Source: Nemertoderma westbladi
Taxonomy: Eukaryota > Xenacoelomorpha > Nemertodermatida > Nemertodermatidae
NCBI GenBank assembly: GCA_032718475.1
Contig: JAUCBJ010002343.1
Span: 1 to 35,425 of the forward strand
DNA: 35,425 bases
Direction: 5' to 3'
Under the pieces are notes generated by a model that did no database searches, was not told the DNA's origin, and was given only the letters and a program-made list of their open reading frames with translations. Shown here in pieces: positions 10,931 to 20,626 of this stretch (the stretch's first letter is position 1; every line of letters begins with the position of its first letter). Both the position numbers and the translations under genes were made by a program.

Positions 10931-13900
10931 ATGTCGGACACAACCCAATCACTGTCGGATAGTCTTTTGGAAAGTGTTAGAATGACTGTTAGACAGTGTC
11001 TTAAAAAGATCAGTGACCCAGATCCCAGTATAGAACATCCTAGATCCAAGTCTAAGTCACCTCCTGCTGTAAGAAAGGCCATCCCTACCGTAGTAGTGTC
11101 AGACCCTAGACTAGTAGAACACCGTAGGTCTATCATCGGCACTCGGGCCCAAGTCAAGCGGGATCAAGAAGCAGCTATCAAACAGCAGCAACCTCCTAGC
11201 CCAGAACCTAGTTCTCAGCGGCCCGATGGCTCCAGTAGTTCGGATACTGCTGAGCGGAGACCCGAACGCGGAGCGAAGATGGCGGATACGGTTTATGATG
11301 AGCGACCAACCTTTGAAGAATCAACCGACGCTGCTTCTCCTCAAGTGGAAAGCGAAGTGGAAAGCGAAGTGGAAAGCGAAGTGGAAAGCGAATTAACAGC
11401 AGCAGAGAAGCCGCGAACTAGAGATGCCATTGACATCTATCTGTCAGACTATCAGCGATTCATAGGAGACGAAGAGTTGAGGAGACGACTGTCTGGACTT
11501 CGCCCTAATAGTGAAGGAACCAAGCTTGTGTTGGACGCACTCGATGCTGAAATGTTAGCTGCAAACCAAGCTGAATGTGATGAAAAACTCCGCCTCACTA
11601 GAGTCCGAGAAGAACAAATAAAGAAAAGAAGGATAGAGGAACAAAAGGCGGCGGCTATGGCGGAGGCTATAGCAGATGCAGAAGCAGAAAGAAAGGTGGC
11701 AAAGGCAGTGGCAGAAGCAGAAAGGAGAGCATCTGAGCAGACTACCCAACTGGAGTTGGAGAATCTGCAAGAGACACAAGACAGTATAAATAAACAGTTT
11801 ACTGCTAATCAAATGCAGATGATGAGAAAATCTACTCCCAAGCGCCAGGGGTACACATCCTCGGAGGAAGGCGATACTACCGACCCTGAAGGCGGAGGAA
11901 ATAGATCTCATCTAAGTAGGCGTAGAAAAACATATTACCGTCGCAAATTGCCTGATTTGCCCCCAGCTGTTAAAAGACAGCTAACTAGCACAGATTTAAG
12001 TAGTGCAGAACCCATAGAACAATTTATCCAGGTCAAAAGACTCCCTACTATAGTCGATGAACCTGAAATAATTAGGCCTGTAGTTCCCAAAGTCACTTCT
12101 GTGCTAGAGACCCCTACACTTCCAGAGCTTAACTCTAAATTCCCTTTACATAGCACTACACTGCCTGTACCCGGTGGAACAGTCCATGCAAATACCCCTG
12201 TCCAGATAGCAGAGAGAGAAATCAATAATTTGTCTCCCGTCGTCCCGCGTCAGCCCGCTACTATGTTGGCGACTCCCGCTTCGGCGGTTGAGTGGGTGGA
12301 AGAGGGACGGCGGGGGATGAATCTCCTGCTAGGACAGATGCAGGAGACTGTCCACCAACTTAAGGGAACAGTGAGGGAAAGTAGAGCAGAGTTGCAGGAA
12401 GTGCAGCAAAGTATCGCGCTAGAATGCGACAAATTAGTCAATATACAAAAGGGCATACCAATACCCCCTGTAACATTGTGTCAACCTGTTAGGTCTGAAG
12501 TATTACATGCGCAAGGTTTGGAGCCTACACGCATCTATACTGCTAGTGAAGTTGAAACTCCTATAGCAAACCCTATTAAGGGTGATTATAGACCTGTTAT
12601 TAATGATATTCCCTATAGACCTGATAATGATCCGAGAAATTTATATACCGATAATTCGATATTAAATAACACGATGGCCCAAGAAAGCTTCACGCGTCAG
12701 ATGGCTAGAACAGAAGCCCGCCAAGCGGTCAAAGTGGGAGAGATCGTCAAATTCAATGGAGATGAGATGAAATGGTTACCTTTCAACGAATATTACAAAG
12801 ATAGCATACAGAACTCTGTACTATCTAACGGAGAGAAACTTAGATTCCTCATCAAGTGCTTGGAAGGACCTCCCAAGTTAATGGCGTTAAAGTTTATCGG
12901 ACATCCAGAAGGATTAAGACAAGTTTGGGATACATTAAACATCAGGTATGGTAACAAGGATAACATAGCTAAGTATTTATATGCAAAATTAGTAGCCCCC
13001 CGACACTTCCTTAGTAGCGGGATTATAGAGTTTTCCGATGAAATTCAAGAGATCTGTAGACAACTGGACTGGTTAGGTAAGTCTCATGAATATCAGAGTT
13101 CCATGGTTATTGGAGCCGTAGTCTCTACTTTACCAAAAGGTGGAGTATGTACGCGCTGGGACAAGAAAGTGTTGTACATGAATGAACAACAACGACGAAG
13201 TCCTACCATGGCTGATCTCATGTCTTTCTTAGATAGTGAAGTAAAATTACAACTCATAAGGCAGTCCAGAGAGAAAACATCGGAAAATAAGGTAAGTGAG
13301 AAACCCGTTTCTAGGAGAAGGATAATACCAGTGTGTTATACTGACGATGGCGAAAGCCAAGCTTCTCAAGAAGAGGACAGCAGGAAAGACACAGCAAAAT
13401 CTTACTATGACAACAAGACCTATAAAGACGTAAGTAAATACAAGTCTCGAATCAGTGACAGGAGAGAACAGGTAACAACAACTCCTCCTATGTCTCCTAA
13501 GAGAATTCACGGAAGAAAGCCCGAAGAAAGAACGAGAGTGCATAACGTTACCCAAGGTAAGGTGAGTGACATCAAACCAAAATGTGCGCTGTGCGACGGG
13601 CCCCACCGTTTGAGTGCGTGTGCTGAATTTCTAAAGAAATCCCCTGTAGACAGACGTACAGTCCTGTGGAATAAGCGGTTATGCTATAATTGCCTCAGAT
13701 CAGGACACCAACGGCGAACCTGTTACTCCGACGTAAAGTGTGCAAAGTGTGGCGCGAAACATCACATCTTGTTACACAGTGAGTTCGAACGAGACAACCC
13801 GAGTCAGGTAAGTGAGCCCGAACTACATGTCCAATTCAGTGATGTGAACGACACTGACCAAGGTTCTGAGTGGGAAGGATTCTATACAGACGAATTCTCC

Positions 13901-15010
13901 GATGCCAACGAATCCTGTTATCTAATAAATACCACAGTGTATCGAGCACTTACGTATGAAAAGGACACTGACGAGTTTACTCCAACTCCTTTTGACAAAC
14001 AACCATCTTGGAAAGTTCCAACTTCCAACATAGGAATAAGAGAATTTCCTGTAGTGCAAGTGAGAGTTCATGGTCTCAATAAAAGCTACATAGTGAACGC
14101 CCTCCTTGACTCCGGCAGCACAGGAACATTCATCGATCAAGAACTAGCCGAAGATATCTTTGCTGGACAACCCAAATTCCGGACTAAATTGAATATGTCA
14201 GGAATTATGCAGGTTTGGAAATCTACCCTAACGGCAGATTACTATGTAGGTGTGTTGTCCACCCCCCAGGATAAGTTAGGAACACAAGGTATAAGGTCAG
14301 TAAAAATGGTGGCTATAAAGAACTTTGCTACTACTCAAGCAGAACCTTATAACTGGGACGAGGACGAGTGCATCCAACATCTTGAGATACCTCGATTCCA
14401 AACCGATTATCCTGGAGTGCAAATACTCATCGGCCAAAACGCGCATGAGGCGCTCGAGCCATTAGAGAAACGGCCTGCTCAACCACAGCCACTACAAACC
14501 TATGCGGTAAGAACTAGAGTAGGTTGGTACTTCACTGGCCCTTCCCGTAGAACTCTCAAAGAGAGATTCCCTCAACAACAGGTATACCAAGTAAAGGGGG
14601 AAGTGGAGAGCAGTGATGTGGACGACCCAACTGAGGGAACACCATACTCCTCAGATAATGACGATATTAACTCCAATGTAGATCAATGGAGACATTGCCT
14701 TGGGACGATTAATCCAGCCGACATCGCTTCCAGAGGAGCAACTCCTCAAGAACTGATAGATACTCCAGGCTGGTTAGGTAGATCCGACTTCTTAAGTAAA
14801 GAAGAAGAAGAATGGCCTCCTCATCTTACCACGGCGGAGAGTAGACAGGCCAAGGGAGCGGAGAAACTAACACAACCACTCAATCGCCCAGCTAGTCGTT
14901 TATGTTTACTGGAAAGAGACCGAAAACTGTCCGGAAACTATGGAAGGCAAGATACTCTTCCTACGACCACTTCCCTAATCCGACAAATATCTAGGGACTC
15001 CATAACGTAA
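10931..15010 (+). CDS. BEL/Pao Gag-protease polyprotein with deleted pol (1359 aa)
   Basis: Structural Gag protein and aspartic protease of the LTR element. The ATG at 10931 has A at -3 and is the first ATG of a 4-kb open frame. Residues 139-154 are four VESE repeats coded by a 12-bp tandem repeat. Residues about 212-290 are Glu/Lys/Arg/Ala-rich and likely coiled coil. About 604-778 match the Pao-type Gag core (EIVKFNGDEMKWLPF onward). Zinc knuckles start at 885 (CALCDGPHRLSAC), followed by CYNCLRSGHQRRTC and CAKCGAKHHILLH. The protease active site is LLDSGSTGTF with Asp1060. The protein then passes to WRHCLGTINPADIASRG at 1253, a segment normally located between RNase H and integrase in BEL/Pao Pol. 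Reverse transcriptase, RNase H and integrase are absent, yet the frame is kept. Gag would form particles in the cytoplasm; enzymes must come from elsewhere (inference). Confidence 0.92.
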   Translation: MSDTTQSLSDSLLESVRMTVRQCLKKISDPDPSIEHPRSKSKSPPAVRKAIPTVVVSDPRLVEHRRSIIGTRAQVKRDQEAAIKQQQPPSPEPSSQRPDGSSSSDTAERRPERGAKMADTVYDERPTFEESTDAASPQVESEVESEVESEVESELTAAEKPRTRDAIDIYLSDYQRFIGDEELRRRLSGLRPNSEGTKLVLDALDAEMLAANQAECDEKLRLTRVREEQIKKRRIEEQKAAAMAEAIADAEAERKVAKAVAEAERRASEQTTQLELENLQETQDSINKQFTANQMQMMRKSTPKRQGYTSSEEGDTTDPEGGGNRSHLSRRRKTYYRRKLPDLPPAVKRQLTSTDLSSAEPIEQFIQVKRLPTIVDEPEIIRPVVPKVTSVLETPTLPELNSKFPLHSTTLPVPGGTVHANTPVQIAEREINNLSPVVPRQPATMLATPASAVEWVEEGRRGMNLLLGQMQETVHQLKGTVRESRAELQEVQQSIALECDKLVNIQKGIPIPPVTLCQPVRSEVLHAQGLEPTRIYTASEVETPIANPIKGDYRPVINDIPYRPDNDPRNLYTDNSILNNTMAQESFTRQMARTEARQAVKVGEIVKFNGDEMKWLPFNEYYKDSIQNSVLSNGEKLRFLIKCLEGPPKLMALKFIGHPEGLRQVWDTLNIRYGNKDNIAKYLYAKLVAPRHFLSSGIIEFSDEIQEICRQLDWLGKSHEYQSSMVIGAVVSTLPKGGVCTRWDKKVLYMNEQQRRSPTMADLMSFLDSEVKLQLIRQSREKTSENKVSEKPVSRRRIIPVCYTDDGESQASQEEDSRKDTAKSYYDNKTYKDVSKYKSRISDRREQVTTTPPMSPKRIHGRKPEERTRVHNVTQGKVSDIKPKCALCDGPHRLSACAEFLKKSPVDRRTVLWNKRLCYNCLRSGHQRRTCYSDVKCAKCGAKHHILLHSEFERDNPSQVSEPELHVQFSDVNDTDQGSEWEGFYTDEFSDANESCYLINTTVYRALTYEKDTDEFTPTPFDKQPSWKVPTSNIGIREFPVVQVRVHGLNKSYIVNALLDSGSTGTFIDQELAEDIFAGQPKFRTKLNMSGIMQVWKSTLTADYYVGVLSTPQDKLGTQGIRSVKMVAIKNFATTQAEPYNWDEDECIQHLEIPRFQTDYPGVQILIGQNAHEALEPLEKRPAQPQPLQTYAVRTRVGWYFTGPSRRTLKERFPQQQVYQVKGEVESSDVDDPTEGTPYSSDNDDINSNVDQWRHCLGTINPADIASRGATPQELIDTPGWLGRSDFLSKEEEEWPPHLTTAESRQAKGAEKLTQPLNRPASRLCLLERDRKLSGNYGRQDTLPTTTSLIRQISRDSIT

Positions 15011-16632
15011 TAACACATGGAGTGGGCGTGTGACTATATCATTTTATATTTGTTTTTATTTTATATTTATGTATGTATTATTATGTAATTTTATTATAAT
15101 CGTTTTCTTTAATTTTATTTAGTAGAATGTTATTTTAGAATATTTAGTAAATTAGTGCAATATATTAGTGTTTATTACGTATTTAATTACTTATAATATA
15201 TATTTAGTGCGACGGCAAGAAGTAATTATTTTCTCTTTCCTTACTGTCCGTATTATATTATAAATGCGAGACTATAGTAAGATGACATGTCAGTACTTCT
15301 TAAAGTACAATAAAGCCACTACTATATTTAAGTATTATTGGTAGGCAGAGTATTAGGAATGCAAAGTTCAGATCTTCGTGTCTCGGCTAAACCAAGCTCT
15401 GGGTAGACCTTGGAAACGACTTGCCTCTTCACACTGACATTGCTTCGTGCGATATTGCTCTTCTACCTTATAACAAATAATACATATAGTAGCGTGATGT
15501 CCCTCTAACAGTAGCGTAAATCGCAAATAAATCTGTTAAACTTTTGACCATCTGTAATTCTAGTCGATTAAGATATCGTGGCACCCACCGATATACTTGA
15601 AAGACAAATTCTAGAATCAGTGGTTAACGTCCCCAGACAAGTTCTGGAATAAATCGGTGCCCATCCTAAATATTAATTTAATATTTATTAAAATCTGTAA
15701 AATTCAGATCCGTTAACAATTCTAGTCGATTAAGATATCGCAGCACTTACCGATACTCTTAAAAGACAAATTTCATAGAATTAAGGATCCTATGTCCCCA
15801 GACCTGCTCTGGAATCAAATTATATCAATTTAACATCAAATAATAAAATTCACGGGAATAAATTTAAATTCATATTCAAATGAATTTCATAAATTGTCAT
15901 TTTGTGCAATTTATAACATTCCCAAAATTCCAGTAATTAATAGATCATGGGAGCGGAGATTCATATTGAGTGTGCTAGAGCGCGAGAATCTCCAACATAT
16001 AGTCAATAGCCGATAAAATTTATAAAATCATGCATAAAGAGGATATTGACAATTAAAGAATTACTATTAAATAACATCCCAGATCTGTATGCATGAGAAT
16101 TGCCCTAATTCTACCGCTAGTTTTCCATAATGTCACCATGGCAACACCCACGCTAGAATTAGAAGCAAGTTAAAAGGAACAATAAAAGCTTACCCCATTG
16201 CGTAGCATAAGAGTATACATAACGCACTATTAGTATCCAAGGATACATAGTAATAACGTGACATTCTGGAAGACACTGACTAACGGACAAATGGCATGCA
16301 TGTGTGCAGTAAGTAATGATTGTATGGAATTTGTGCGTTTATAGGTGAATGTTACTACTAAAGTGTGTTTACAGTAGCTAATCGCAATTGTAAAGTAGCC
16401 CTAACTCTACCGAGATAACCTCAAGTGGATTCAAGCTTTTGGGACGGACAGTGGTGGGACTTGTGCCGGTTATCGTTGTCGTGCTGTTGCTACATGTTGG
16501 CGTAAACACTGCGACAGCGGTACATCGGCGCTGAGAAACCCACTGTCCGGGGGCAAAAAGCCTAGTAGGCAGCGACGCCCGCTTGCCTGAAATATTAACT
16601 CATATTGATATTAATAAACTCAGATAGCAGAT
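15011..16632 (+). other. Non-coding spacer of LTR element
   Basis: This is where the rest of pol would lie, but no reverse transcriptase, RNase H or integrase motif is visible. It is AT-rich and contains a diverged direct repeat (15556 and 15718, spacing 162) starting AATTCTAGTCGATTAAGATA. Each repeat unit later carries GTCCCCAGAC followed by TCTGGAAT, which can fold on itself. The last 250 bases before the next ORF are richer in G and C. TTAATAAACTCAG just before the ORF could be a splice acceptor (inference). Confidence 0.5.
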
Positions 16633-18081
16633 ATGACGGAATTGATAGAAGATGACCTTGGTATTAGAGAGCGATATACTCTACCTTTACAAGCGTTTGT
16701 GGATAGTTTGATACGCGGTGAAGCCGATCCAACCATTACGGAGGACGATGGTCGTTATATCGAACCGCCGATGTCCCAAGAGCAACTTACGCGTGAATTG
16801 GACTATCGAAAATTCACCGCTCGCTATACGAATCGTAATGGTATGAATATGGACTTCTTAACTACCGGCCATCCTATCGATTTACATGATACGGACGATG
16901 TATACACCGAAAGGGAAATGGTTCTATTTAAATATCATACCCAGCGGCGTCGTAACGATAAACCGAGAATAGATCACGAAATTTCTATTCGTAACAGACT
17001 GGGAAGACGAACCAATATGTCTAGAATCTGAGGAGATTCAGCCTATCGCGCTCGGAACAGCGACAACGATTACATCCTAGAATGGTATCAAAGTCCACAG
17101 TGTCTCACTGCGTACGATTATCGCCATGCCAACTATGTTTCTCGGCAACGTTGTCGGTTATGCGCATCGAGAGACCATGTTACGCCCATGGACACAAACG
17201 TCCGCTGTTCCTATTTCCACGAACAACCGGCGATGGAAATTTATTGCGCGTATTGCAGATTTAATAATTTGCACATTTTTGCGGTTTGCCCTCAATTTAT
17301 GACTCAATGTCACCATTGTCAACTAAAGGGACATGCCAGTTTCGATTGCCCTTTTAATCACGATTTGGAAAGCGTAGATGAAATGATCACACTACGTTAC
17401 ATCAGAGCTTGGGAAGCGAACACTGATTTATATTGTGATTCGCGCCATCGCTATTATCCCGGACGCGCTTACGAAGGAGTTTATGCGTTACATCCTTATC
17501 TATTCGCTTCGGTTGAACAGAAATCACGCATATCAAGTTACGAGCTACTGAAGCGCGTCGGAGAATGTATTTCAACCAAATTCGTACGCAAATTTCTCAG
17601 GAGTGTTAATCCTAGCGACCTTCATTCCTATAACTTAATAAACTTTATCCGTCAAGATCCGGCCTATGGAGACTTATTTGTCAACTCACACCCCGAGTTA
17701 CAAGAAGTATATCGACGGCCTTACGAGTACAGAGCCCGCGAACGCGAGTTGGAAAGAACCATTAAACCAAGGAAGTTTCTAACTGCCTATGGTCCACCCA
17801 CGGCCCTCGTTCAGACCACTCGTAAAGGACCCGTAAGAGCGGCTGTCTTGAAACGAGCTCTCAAAGCCGTTAGACCCCTCTCCCCGGACGTTGATGTCAA
17901 TCAACCCGGTACTTCGACCGGCGGATATACCGATCGCAATCCCATACCTTCTGATGCAATCATATTGCACCTTTCACCCAGGAGTTATAGCCCTCCTCGT
18001 AAAGTGGCTCGCCCCAAAGAGAAAAGGACTCTTGCTAGCTTTAAAAAACTGCGTAAACGCCGTCCGCGCAAGAAAGACTAA
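16633..18081 (+). pseudogene. Unrecognised zinc-knuckle ORF of LTR element, one in-frame TGA
   Basis: One frame is open from ATG 16633 to the TAA at 18079-18081 (482 codons) except for a TGA at 17029-17031 (codon 133). It could be read as two ORFs (132 codons, then 297 from ATG 17188), but the frame is the same and stays open between them. CRLC at codons 174-177, further Cys pairs (CAYC) and a retroviral-type knuckle C-x2-C-x4-H-x4-C at 226-239 (CHHCQLKGHASFDC) indicate zinc and probably nucleic-acid binding. The C-terminus is strongly basic (KKLRKRRPRKKD), possibly a nuclear or RNA-binding tail. No signal peptide or membrane segment is seen, so it does not look like an envelope gene. It ends 78 bases before the 3' LTR. 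The TGA may be a CGA-to-TGA change, a readthrough codon or an error. I recognise no family. Confidence 0.65.
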
Positions 18082-18150
18082 CTGTTTAGAGTATTTACGT
18101 ATATTAGAAACTGTGATTTTGTATATTTTATAGACTTAAATCCCATTTTC

Positions 18151-18159
18151 TGGGAGCGG
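18151..18159 (+). other. Polypurine tract
   Basis: TGGGAGCGG directly abuts the TG that opens the 3' LTR. This is the position and composition of the plus-strand primer of LTR retrotransposons. Confidence 0.85.
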
Positions 18160-19414
18160 TGTAAAAGCTTCTGTGGGATATAACTGGCCCCTTTTGCTTC
18201 GCAATCCAGTTTCCCCCCAGGCGCTGGAATACTCTAAAAAAGTTCTCTAACTGTATATATATTCCCCTCGCCCGCAAGGTCCGTTACAGGTGTTTTAACG
18301 GACATAAAAGTCATTCTGCTATATACGTGTTTTGGCGGACATGTTAAGGCAAAAAACCTGTAATGCACCAACTACCTTTCACAGCTTAGCCGTGATGATT
18401 CATATTACGACATCTAACAGCTGGTTGCTGACATGGAAACAGCCATTGGATGCATGGTTCTTTGTTTGGCTTGAGCCAATCAGAGCGATTTTTCCTGTCG
18501 ACGTGTAGCTTTTCAGCCGATCATAAGGAGAGTGTTCAGTCTTACTGTTTTTTACTTGATACTTTGTTGTTATTGCTGTCTAAGCCAGAAACACCGGCCT
18601 TTTGGGAAGAACTCTAGTAAAACTGCTTAAATTATCGAAAGTATAAACTGTTACCTCATCAAACAAACTAATTTCACTAATCGAACGAACTCACTATCTC
18701 ACTTAATTTAACTGCATTAATCATATTGTTTGTACTGTTATTTACCGTCAGTTATTAATTGTACCTATTTGTTGATGGAAATATTGCTCTTTGGATAATA
18801 CGGATAAATCACCCAAATTCCCAATTTTCTTGATACACTACAGGTTAGAGAGACCGGCTATACATAACAATTGCGATTTATATTAATGTGGTGTGTATTG
18901 AATCTAATGTTATTTAGCAGACACTACATGAGTCAATTACTGCTCTCTTTATGTGTGATCAAATATACTGACGGTCGGCAGAATAGTGTGTATGATTGTG
19001 ATTGGTAACAAAGTATTTCCTAAAGAATACGCTTTATACTTTAATCATAAGCAGTATCGTTGCGTTTAGTATAAGTCCTAGTTCTGTTTAAATAGATAGA
19101 GCGCCACGTCCTAAAGGAACTGTTAATATTTCCCGAAAGCCAATAATATCTGTCAGAAATTAATCATTAACGATCTATCGAATAATACAGTAAGTTTACA
19201 CTGCAACCTTACACTGCAATAATAAAATTCAAGCATCCGAATTCAGCCTCCCGGGTGTAGATCCATCGGGTGAATGATCGCGCATGGGCTGACTTCGGCT
19301 AATGTTTTGTGTATTAGCATAAAATATTGTCGTATGCTAAAGGTGTTTTTATTAACTAAAAGACATATAAATTTTGGCAGGTTAAACTGCTAAAGGTCTT
19401 CAAAAGCGCGAACA
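18160..19414 (+). repeat. 3' LTR (1255 bp)
   Basis: Same length and sequence as 5346-6600 except C at 19230 (T at 6416). It ends GCGCGAACA and is followed by the target duplication AATGC at 19415-19419. Confidence 0.96.
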
Positions 19415-19928
19415 AATGCAAGGCATAATAGATCTGGGCCAACGCTACATAGTTCCTTCCTTCGTTTCGTGCTGAATCGAAAACTCGGATAATACTCTAC
19501 ACTAGACTGAAATGGATCGAAAGCATGGCGAACTGGACCGCCAAATGAAAGATAATCTGAAAACAACCATCCATGCAGGCAGGTGAAAATCAATATTGAA
19601 AATCAACATTGGATAATGTCCCACATATGGGCATCAACTCAACTTATCAACTCAACGGTTTACTCCGCTTCGATTTGTCTCACTAATATTTGTAAAAATT
19701 AGAGAAATAATCGAATATTTTTTCACTTTGTCATCATACAGCGATACAGCTCACACTCGTTGGCATTCTAGCATTCGCTTCGCTCGTGCTAAAGACTTGC
19801 CAATTCGTGCAAAATTCAATCACTCGGTAAGAATAGTTGAATTTTGCAAACTGAAAATGTGTTAAAAAAAATCGGTCCGCTTATTATTTTATTGAATGAT
19901 AGCCCTTTACTGTTATTTATGAACTTAC
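19415..19928. other. Host sequence between LTR element and GTPase exon
   Basis: Starts with the right copy of AATGC, then AT-rich sequence without recognisable coding on either strand. If the exon on its right is functional, this is the beginning of its first coding intron on the minus strand. Confidence 0.5.
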
Positions 19929-20261
19929 ATCTCTGAGCATCTGAATATATTTGAAACTGATTTGTGACGTCACATCGTAGACCAATATGTAGGCCTTGGC
20001 GTTAACGATGCCCGACCCGAAGAACTGCAGATCGGCCCAGTCCCGCAGACTGGTGCTGTAGTTGGTGACCACCGGTGTGTCTACGATGTACAACTCGAGG
20101 GGCCTCCCATTGAGCACTACAACCGGCCGGTACAAGTGTTTCCGTTTGGTCGGCTGGTAACCTGAGTCGAACGAGCAGTTGGTAAACTGGTCGAGGATCG
20201 CTGTCTTACCTACACCGGGCGCTCCCAGTATCGCCAGTTTAATGCGTTCCTCTGACGTCAT
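19929..20261 (-). CDS. RASL10-like small GTPase, first coding exon (partial)
   Basis: A Ras-superfamily GTPase exon of 111 codons. Reading from 20261 it has MTSEERIKLAILGAPGVGKTAI: P-loop GAPGVGKT at residues 13-20 (G1, nucleotide phosphate binding), the switch region PTKRKHLYRPVVVLNG at 37-52, DTP at 61-63 in place of the usual DxxG of G3, RDWADLQFF at 73-81, and AYILVYDVTSQISF at 90-103. The LYRPVV..NG, WAD and non-canonical G3 features match the RASL10A/RASL10B subfamily as I remember it. The exon ends at 19929 in a perfect GTAAGT donor (19928-19923), phase 0; the frame stops four codons later. G4 (NKxD) and G5 must be on later exons, not found in this window. Its own ATG lies inside a CRE palindrome and is the last member of the repeat array upstream. 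Confidence 0.82.
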
Positions 20262-20626
20262 AAACAGATGTTGGTGAATTTAATACCCGGGTCTGATGAT
20301 GTCATATGCACCAAAGTTTATGAGTTTAATACGCGTATCTGACGTCATACACCAAAGTTTAGGAGTTGAATACGCGTATCTGACGTCATACACCAAAGTT
20401 TACGAGTTGAATACGCGTATCTGACGTCATACACAAATGTTCATGAGTTTAATAAGCGTATCTGACGTCATACACCAAAGTTTACGAGTTGAATACGCGT
20501 ATCTGACGTCATACACAAATGTTCATGAGTTTAATACGCGTATCTGACGTTATACACCAAAGTTTAGGAGTTAAATACGCGTATCTGACGTCATACACCA
20601 AAGTTTAGGAGATCAATACGCGTATT
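20253..20626 (-). promoter_or_regulatory. 41-bp tandem array with CRE sites and overlapping uORFs
   Basis: TGACGTCA or a one-base variant starts at 20253, 20297, 20340, 20381, 20422, 20463, 20504, 20545 and 20586; spacing from 20340 on is exactly 41. Each unit also contains ACGCGT or a variant. On the minus strand (the gene strand) units read ATGACGTCAGATACGCG, so most carry an ATG. Four successive units give 14-codon ORFs (starts 20512, 20471, 20430 and 20389), each ending in a TGA that overlaps the next ATG as ATGA. The last ORF (20305-20258) overlaps the GTPase ATG at 20261 the same way. TGACGTCA is the full CREB/ATF site, so cAMP-responsive transcription is possible. Whether the array is promoter or 5' leader depends on the unknown transcription start. 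Confidence 0.8.

Larger units (their letters stand above)
5346..19414 (+). mobile_element. BEL/Pao-type LTR retrotransposon, 14,069 bp, pol-deleted
   Basis: Two 1255-bp direct repeats begin TGTAAAAGC and end GCGCGAACA, lie at 5346-6600 and 18160-19414, and are flanked by the 5-bp duplication AATGC. By eye they differ only at 6416 (T) against 19230 (C), so the insertion is recent. A polypurine tract TGGGAGCGG ends at 18159. Internal order: 4.3-kb leader containing a DNA transposon, Gag-protease ORF (10931-15010), about 1.6 kb non-coding, then an unrecognised zinc-knuckle ORF (16633-18081). No reverse transcriptase, RNase H or integrase is encoded, so movement would depend on enzymes supplied by a related autonomous element (inference). 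The element is antisense to the GTPase exon on its right. Confidence 0.95.

Noticed and set aside
17029-17031. TGA as a selenocysteine codon
   Set aside because: No conserved selenoprotein motif and no SECIS-like structure could be identified downstream; decay or readthrough is simpler.
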